Positions 59,478 to 64,000 of a stretch of DNA of 64,000 bases are shown one piece after another (the stretch's first letter is position 1; each line of letters begins with the position of its first letter). The notes beneath the pieces were generated by a model that had not been told where the DNA came from, ran no database searches, and worked only from the letters and a program-made list of their open reading frames with translations. The stretch spans positions 62,001 through 126,000 of the forward strand of contig JBLWUQ010000001.1 in assembly GCA_048268845.1 (NCBI GenBank), written 5' to 3'. Position numbers and translations under genes: made by a program. Origin of the DNA: Muriiphilus sp048268845. Its GTDB lineage: Bacteria; Pseudomonadota; Alphaproteobacteria; Rhodobacterales; Rhodobacteraceae.

Positions 59478-59506
59478 TTAATGCGGTCTTCGGCGCGATT
59501 TGTCTA
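59478..59506 (-). promoter_or_regulatory. Promoter of tRNA-Arg
   Basis: On the minus strand TAGACA (59506-59501), a 17-base spacer and CATTAA (59483-59478) precede the tRNA by nine bases. Confidence 0.5.
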
Positions 59507-59515
59507 CCGCCCGGC

Positions 59516-60586
59516 TCACTCCTCCGGATAGGCGCCTTGCGACGGGCGCAGACGCAGCGTGTCGCCCCGGTTCAGCGTCGGGCTCAGCTCGATCCGTTCG
59601 CCTTTCACATCACTGACGTCGCCCTCTGCGGCCCGCCGGGCGATGATCTCGGCGGCCTTGCGCCCGATCTCGGCGCGGCAGGCATCCATCGTCGCCAGCC
59701 GCTTCGGCAAACCGTCGAGCAGCTCGATGTTGTTGAACCCGGCCAGTCCCAGACGCCCGGGCACGTCGATGCCTTTCTCAAGACAATAGAGCAAGCCGCC
59801 CGCGCCGATCATGTCGTTGGAGTAATACAGAAAATCAAGATCCGGGTTGCGCGCCAGCATGGCCGCGGTCATCTCGCGCCCCTTCGCCAGCGCCGAGCCG
59901 CCGGCGTAGAATTCCTTGTCGATGATCTCGAGCCCGGCCTTGGCCAGCGCCTGGGTGAACCCCTCGAACCGCTTCCTCGCGCGGTGGTCGAGCGGCATCT
60001 TGGTGCCGAGAAATCCGATCTTGCGATAGCCCGCCTTGATGATCGTTTCCGCCATCATCCGCCCGGCGCGACGGTGCGAAATTCCGACGACGGAATCCAC
60101 CGGGTCGCCATCGGTATCCATAATCTCGACCACCGGAATACCCGCCGAGGCCATCATGGCCTTGGCCGCGTCGGAATGTTCAAGCCCGGCGATGATCACC
60201 CCCGAAGGCCGCCACGACAGCATCTCGTAGAGCACCTTTTCCTCGCGCTCGGGCTTGTAGTTCGTCACGCCCACCACGGGTTGCAGCGGCGTGCCGTCCA
60301 GCACTTCGGAAATCGCCGTCATCACCTCGGGAAACACCATGTTCGACAGCGACGGGATGATCACCGCCACCAGGTTGACCCGCTGCGACGCCAGCGCACC
60401 GGCGATCTTGTTGGGCACGTAGCCCAACTGCTTGGCCGCCTCGAGCACCCGCTCGCGCGTGCCGGCACTGACATCGCCGCGGTTGCGCAACACGCGGCTG
60501 ACGGTCATTTCCGACACGCCGGAGGCTTCCGAAACATCGCGAAGCGTCAGCGGGCGTTTCGGGACTGGGACGCTCTCATCGGTCAC
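59516..60586 (-). CDS. LacI-family transcriptional regulator
   Basis: A 356-residue regulator with an N-terminal LacI helix-turn-helix (LTLRDVSEASGVSEMTVSRVLRNRGDVS, in part residues 13-40), the hinge helix NKIAGALASQRVNLVAVI and a periplasmic-binding-protein-like effector domain. The pattern resembles gluconate regulators (GntR type of LacI), but no sugar genes are adjacent and the effector is unknown. It starts with GTG at 60586 behind AAAAGGA; a nearby ATG is out of frame. Stands alone between tRNA-Arg and cysQ. Confidence 0.9.
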   Translation of the reverse strand: MTDESVPVPKRPLTLRDVSEASGVSEMTVSRVLRNRGDVSAGTRERVLEAAKQLGYVPNKIAGALASQRVNLVAVIIPSLSNMVFPEVMTAISEVLDGTPLQPVVGVTNYKPEREEKVLYEMLSWRPSGVIIAGLEHSDAAKAMMASAGIPVVEIMDTDGDPVDSVVGISHRRAGRMMAETIIKAGYRKIGFLGTKMPLDHRARKRFEGFTQALAKAGLEIIDKEFYAGGSALAKGREMTAAMLARNPDLDFLYYSNDMIGAGGLLYCLEKGIDVPGRLGLAGFNNIELLDGLPKRLATMDACRAEIGRKAAEIIARRAAEGDVSDVKGERIELSPTLNRGDTLRLRPSQGAYPEE

Positions 60587-60666
60587 GGGTCATGTCCTTT
60601 TCGGGCTGTGCCCGGATGTTAGCGCCAATCCACCGGCGCGGCCAAGCGGAATACGTGCCGAGGCTG

Positions 60667-61446
60667 TCATACCAGGCGGTGGCCGATTTCGGCGTGGACC
60701 TCGGGCGCCGCGGCAACCACGCCATTGACCTGCGGCATCGCATTGTTGAACCGAAGCGCCGCGCCGCGCCGGTCGCTGACCTTGCCACCGGCCTCTTCGA
60801 CGATCAGGCAGCCCGCTGCCACGTCCCATTCCCAGGTCGCGCGCAGGGCCAGCATCGCGTCATAGCGCCCCTCGGCCACAAGGCTCATCCGGTAGGCCAG
60901 CGACGAGCGGAACTTGCGCTTGACCTCGGGCACCCTGGCGTCGGCCCAGTGCCAGGGCTCGAAATTCACCTTTGTCGCCAGCACCGACGCGCCGGTCAGC
61001 CCGGCCTGTGCCGAGACGTGCAACGCGTCGCCGTTCAGCGTCGCCCCCTGCCCGCGCGCGGCGGCATAGAGCTTGTCGGTCGCAGGCAGATAGACCACGG
61101 CCGCGCTGACCTGGCCCTCCCTGACCACGGCCAGCGAATGTGCCCAGGACGGGCTGCCCTCGATGAAGGCGCGGGTGCCGTCGATCGGGTCGATCACGAA
61201 CAGCCGGTCGGTGCCCAGCCGGTCCTCGGTGTCGGGCGTTTCCTCGGACAGCCAGCCATATCCGGGACGCGCCCCGGTCAGCCGCTCATGCAGCATGGCA
61301 TCGACTTCAAGGTCGGCCTCGGTCACCGGCCCGGCGCTGCCGGGCTTGTCCCAGGCTTTGGGATCGCGGCGAAAGTAGCGGCGCGCGATGTCACCGGCCC
61401 CGCGCGCGGCATCGACCAGCAGGCTCAGGTCGTCAGCTTCCCGCAA
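60667..61446 (-). CDS. cysQ: 3'(2'),5'-bisphosphate nucleotidase / inositol-phosphatase family
   Basis: A 259-residue Mg-dependent phosphatase. The metal-binding motifs are GWLSEETPD (Glu), FVIDPIDGTRAFIEG (the DPIDGT signature) and ATWEWDVAAGCLIVEEAGG (Asp). CysQ removes the 3' phosphate from PAP, a by-product of sulfate assimilation; inositol phosphatase activity is a possible alternative. The likely start is TTG at 61446 with GAGGGG upstream, overlapping pmbA by 14 bases. In most alphaproteobacteria DUF4170-waaA-lpxK follow cysQ; here they are 18 kb away. Confidence 0.88.
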   Translation of the reverse strand: MREADDLSLLVDAARGAGDIARRYFRRDPKAWDKPGSAGPVTEADLEVDAMLHERLTGARPGYGWLSEETPDTEDRLGTDRLFVIDPIDGTRAFIEGSPSWAHSLAVVREGQVSAAVVYLPATDKLYAAARGQGATLNGDALHVSAQAGLTGASVLATKVNFEPWHWADARVPEVKRKFRSSLAYRMSLVAEGRYDAMLALRATWEWDVAAGCLIVEEAGGKVSDRRGAALRFNNAMPQVNGVVAAAPEVHAEIGHRLV

Positions 61447-62779
61447 GCGTCAACCCCTCGACCAGAAGCGACGGCACCATGTGCGATCCGTGCGCCCTGG
61501 CATCATTGGCCGGCACCAGCGTCCTGAACATGTCGATCAGGTTGCTGGCGATGGTGCATTCGTTGACGGGATAGGCGATCTCGCCGCCCTCCACCCAGAA
61601 CCCCGCCGCACCGCGCGAATAGTCGCCGGTCGTGGGGTTCACGGTCGAGCCGATCAGCGACGTGACCAGAAGCCCGGTGCCGATGTCGCGCAGCAACTCG
61701 TCGCGGCTTTGCCCGCCCTGGGTCAGCGCGACATTGGAAATCGACGGCGACGGCGGCGACGAGGTGCCGCGCGCGGCGTTCGCGGTCGAGGGCATATCGA
61801 GCTTGCGCCCGGTGGCGAGGTCGAGCGTCCAACCGATCAGCACGCCATTCTCGACGATCACGCGGCGCGAGGTGGCAAGCCCCTCGCCATCGAACGGGCG
61901 CGAGCCTGAAATCCGCACCCGATGCGGGTCTTCGACCAGTGACAGGGTTTCGGGCAGGATTGCCTCGCCCAGCTTGTCACGCAGGAAGGACGAGCCGCGC
62001 ACAATGGACGAGCCATTCACCGCGGCCAGAAGATGCCCGATCAGCGAGGCCGACACACGTTCGTCGAACACCACCGGATAGGCTCCGGTCGGCGGTTTGC
62101 GCGCACCCGCCCGCGCCGCGGCGCGTTCCCCGGCGATCCGCCCGATCTCCTCGACGCCGGGCAGATCGGCCTGAAACACCCGGCTTTCACCGTGATGATC
62201 CCGCTCCATGTCCGCCCCGGTGCCGGAAATCGCCGCCAGCGATACCGCCCGGTTGCTGCGACCATAGCCACCAGAAAATCCGTTCGACGTAGCCAGATGG
62301 ATCGCCTGCTTGCCATACCCGGCGGACGTGCCCTGAACCTGCGACACGCCCTCGACCGCCAGCGCCGCCGCCTCGGCCCGGCGCGCGTCATCTTCAAGCG
62401 TGGCGGGGTCCGGCTCCGGCGACGGATCGGACAGCTCCAGCGCCGCCACATCCCAGTCGCGCGCGAACTGATCCGGGTCGGCCAGCCCGATCGTCGCATC
62501 CTCAGGCGCCTCGCGCGCCATCGCCACGGCGCGTTCGGCCATCGTCGCGATCGTGGCATCCGAAATGTCCGAGGCCGAGACATTGGCCTGCCGTTTGCCG
62601 ATCAGGACACGCAGCCCGATATCGACCCCCTCGGACCGCTCGGCATGTTCGAGCTTGCCTTTCAGCACGTCGATCGACAGCGAAGTGCCCCGCACCGCGA
62701 GCGCATCGGCGGCGTCAGCCCCGGCGCGTTTCGCGGCGGACAAAAGGCGGTCAGTCAGGGTTTCGAGCGTATCGGGCAT
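61433..62779 (-). CDS. pmbA: TldD/PmbA-family metalloprotease component
   Basis: A 448-residue protein of the TldE/PmbA group. It pairs with TldD to form a peptidase that matures small peptides such as microcins and degrades CcdA antitoxin in E. coli. Family blocks seen are ERSEGVDIGLRVLIGKRQANVS near residue 50, and GTSSPPSPSISNVALTQGG and ATGRKLDMPSTANAARG in the C-terminal half. PmbA itself lacks the catalytic zinc site, which TldD provides; tldD is not in this window. Start at 62779 (MPDTLETLTDRLL). It overlaps cysQ by 14 bases. Confidence 0.9.
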   Translation of the reverse strand: MPDTLETLTDRLLSAAKRAGADAADALAVRGTSLSIDVLKGKLEHAERSEGVDIGLRVLIGKRQANVSASDISDATIATMAERAVAMAREAPEDATIGLADPDQFARDWDVAALELSDPSPEPDPATLEDDARRAEAAALAVEGVSQVQGTSAGYGKQAIHLATSNGFSGGYGRSNRAVSLAAISGTGADMERDHHGESRVFQADLPGVEEIGRIAGERAAARAGARKPPTGAYPVVFDERVSASLIGHLLAAVNGSSIVRGSSFLRDKLGEAILPETLSLVEDPHRVRISGSRPFDGEGLATSRRVIVENGVLIGWTLDLATGRKLDMPSTANAARGTSSPPSPSISNVALTQGGQSRDELLRDIGTGLLVTSLIGSTVNPTTGDYSRGAAGFWVEGGEIAYPVNECTIASNLIDMFRTLVPANDARAHGSHMVPSLLVEGLTLAGS

Positions 62780-62919
62780 GGTGGTCCTCACATTTGTTCC
62801 TGTCAGGTAGCGGCGCGCACGCCCTGCCGCAAGGGAGTGCGGGCTGGAACCCATCGCCTGCTTGCGCTAGCGATGGCGCAAACGAGACAACTGCCAACGG
62901 GCTGGATCGGGACGCGACG

Positions 62920-63531
62920 ATGATCGACTGCAAGAAATCCGGCGGGCTATGGACCGCGACCATCAACCGCCCGGACAAGGCCAATTCGCTGACCAAGACG
63001 ATGCTCGAAGACCTTGCCGGTTTCGTCGAAGGCGCGGCGCGCGAGGCCCGCGCGCTGGTTCTGACCGGCACGGGCAAGGTGTTTTCCGCCGGCGCCGACC
63101 TTGACGAAGCCCGCGCCGGGCTGGCCACCGACGGGGTGTGGGAGCGGCTTTCCGGCGCCATCGCCGCCGCGCCCTGCCTGACCATCGCCGCCCTGAACGG
63201 CACGCTTGCCGGCGGTGCTTTCGGCATGGCGCTGGCCTGCGACATCCGCATCGCGGTGCCCGAGGCGAGATTTTTCTATCCGGTGATGAAGCTCGGCTTC
63301 CTGCCGCAGCCCTCCGACCCCAGGCGCATGACGGCGCTGATCGGCCCGGCGCGGTCCAAGATGATCCTTATGGCGGGCCAGAAGATCGCCGCCGACGAGG
63401 CGCTGGCATGGGGGCTGATCGACCGGATCGTGCCGCGCGAGGCGCTGGACGAGACGATTGCCACGCTCACCGCCGACGCGCTGGGGGCGACTGCCGAACA
63501 TGTCGCGGGAATCAAGGCGCTGGTCGGGTAG
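62920..63531 (+). CDS. Enoyl-CoA hydratase/isomerase family protein
   Basis: A 203-residue crotonase-fold protein, shorter than the usual 255-260 residues because the C-terminal helices are reduced. The oxyanion-hole regions are FSAGADLDEARAGL and LNGTLAGGAFGMALACDIRIA. The catalytic glutamate positions are not clearly conserved (a GAFGMAL context instead of GGGxEL), so the reaction, hydration, isomerisation or hydrolysis, cannot be assigned. Start ATG at 62920; longer frames upstream are antisense to pmbA. Divergent from pmbA. Confidence 0.85.
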   Translation: MIDCKKSGGLWTATINRPDKANSLTKTMLEDLAGFVEGAAREARALVLTGTGKVFSAGADLDEARAGLATDGVWERLSGAIAAAPCLTIAALNGTLAGGAFGMALACDIRIAVPEARFFYPVMKLGFLPQPSDPRRMTALIGPARSKMILMAGQKIAADEALAWGLIDRIVPREALDETIATLTADALGATAEHVAGIKALVG

Positions 63532-63566
63532 CGTCCCGCCATCGACCGCAACCGGATGGAGCGAGC

Positions 63567-64000
63567 ATGACCAAGACAGCACTGGTGATCGGGGCGGGGC
63601 CTGCCGGGCTGATGGCGGCGGGCGAACTGGCGCGCGCCGGGCTGTCGGTCATCGTCGCCGAAGCCAAGCCGTCGGTCGGACGCAAGCTGTTGATGGCCGG
63701 AAAATCCGGCCTGAACCTGACCAAGGATGAACCGCTCGCCGTGTTTCAGTCGGCCTATACCGGCAGCGCCGCGCCAATGGTGAAGGCGGCTGTTGCCGAC
63801 TTCGGCCCCGTCGAGGTGGCGGATTGGGCGCGCGACCTGGGGCAAGCGGTGTTCACCGGCACCTCGGGCCGGGTTTTTCCGAAAACCATGAAAGCCTCGC
63901 CGCTGCTGCGAGCATGGCTGGGCGACCTCGCGGAACTGGGTGTCGCGTTTCGCACCCGCTGGCGCTGGACCGGGTTCGAGGGTGAAACGCTGGCTTTCGA
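63567..64000 (+). CDS. HI0933-like/TIGR03862-type flavoprotein, N-terminal part
   Basis: The gene begins at 63567 (MTKTALVIGAGPAGLMAAGE) and runs out of the window after about 144 residues. The FAD-binding GxGxxG motif and the following GRKLLMAGKSGLNLTKDE, typical of the HI0933/BaiN family, are present; the YTGSAAPMVKAAVADFGP and FTGTSGRVFPK segments point to the TIGR03862 subgroup. Family members are NAD(P)/FAD oxidoreductases of unknown physiological substrate. It starts 35 bases after the enoyl-CoA hydratase-like gene and is probably co-transcribed. Confidence 0.87.
   Translation, partial: MTKTALVIGAGPAGLMAAGELARAGLSVIVAEAKPSVGRKLLMAGKSGLNLTKDEPLAVFQSAYTGSAAPMVKAAVADFGPVEVADWARDLGQAVFTGTSGRVFPKTMKASPLLRAWLGDLAELGVAFRTRWRWTGFEGETLAF

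Overview
The window is high-GC chromosomal DNA of an alphaproteobacterium, most likely a member of the Rhodobacteraceae/Paracoccaceae (Roseobacter-Rhodobacter group). The evidence is gene content and order: a petP-petR regulator pair next to ilvE, the dxs-ispA-xseB-deacetylase string, a CcrM-type GANTC methylase behind rnhB, DUF4170-waaA-lpxK, the dciA/dsbA pair divergent from mutY, and two small proteins of a type common in this group. No database search was possible; all names rest on reading the translations and motifs. Most of the window is ordinary chromosome. Long open frames on the strand opposite real genes are high-GC artefacts and are left out.

Layout. 0-5.5 kb: the end of a FAD monooxygenase with its DUF2783 partner, a DUF1801 and a GFA-fold protein, then thiBPQ behind a TPP riboswitch. 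5.6-9.2 kb: aroC, a thioredoxin/CcdA pair, a drug/metabolite exporter and an HU protein. 9.3-12.6 kb: a two-gene AMP-to-hypoxanthine salvage operon (ade, amn). 12.7-23.4 kb: an epimerase, isoprenoid genes (dxs, ispA), xseB, a deacetylase, petR/petP, ilvE, queG, a GST and mtgA. 23.4-30.3 kb: glutamate synthase gltD and gltB with an uncharacterised secreted-protein gene between them. 30.4-32.5 kb: uppP, an NDUFA9-like protein and tRNA-Leu(CAG).

From the 3' end of tRNA-Leu to about 41 kb the window looks accessory. It holds a cobalamin-riboswitch-controlled ABC importer with DUF1636, a YczE-type membrane protein, a MacAB-like exporter, and unusually long non-coding gaps. From 41 to 50.4 kb the genome is again household: MTHFR, DUF4170-waaA-lpxK, dsbA-like, dciA, mutY, alkB, ccrM, rnhB. 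50.5-52.2 kb carries small secreted proteins and a predicted membrane-anchored winged-helix regulator.

The most interesting part is 52.25-59.03 kb, an eight-gene minus-strand operon. It encodes a small membrane subunit, a CuA-type subunit II, a heme-copper catalytic subunit, heme o synthase, an SCO copper chaperone, a cytochrome b / double ferredoxin / MvhD-like fusion, an unknown membrane-anchored protein and a bacteriohemerythrin. The catalytic subunit keeps all metal-ligand histidines but has Gln where oxygen reductases have the active-site tyrosine of the HPEVY motif. An FNR/Dnr-like palindrome lies about 215 bp upstream of the operon. Together this suggests a nitric oxide reductase of a non-canonical class (NorSY/sNOR-like or similar) rather than an ordinary oxidase, with an unusual iron-sulfur/cytochrome b partner. 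The window ends with tRNA-Arg(CCU), a LacI regulator, cysQ, pmbA, an enoyl-CoA hydratase-like gene and the start of a flavoprotein.
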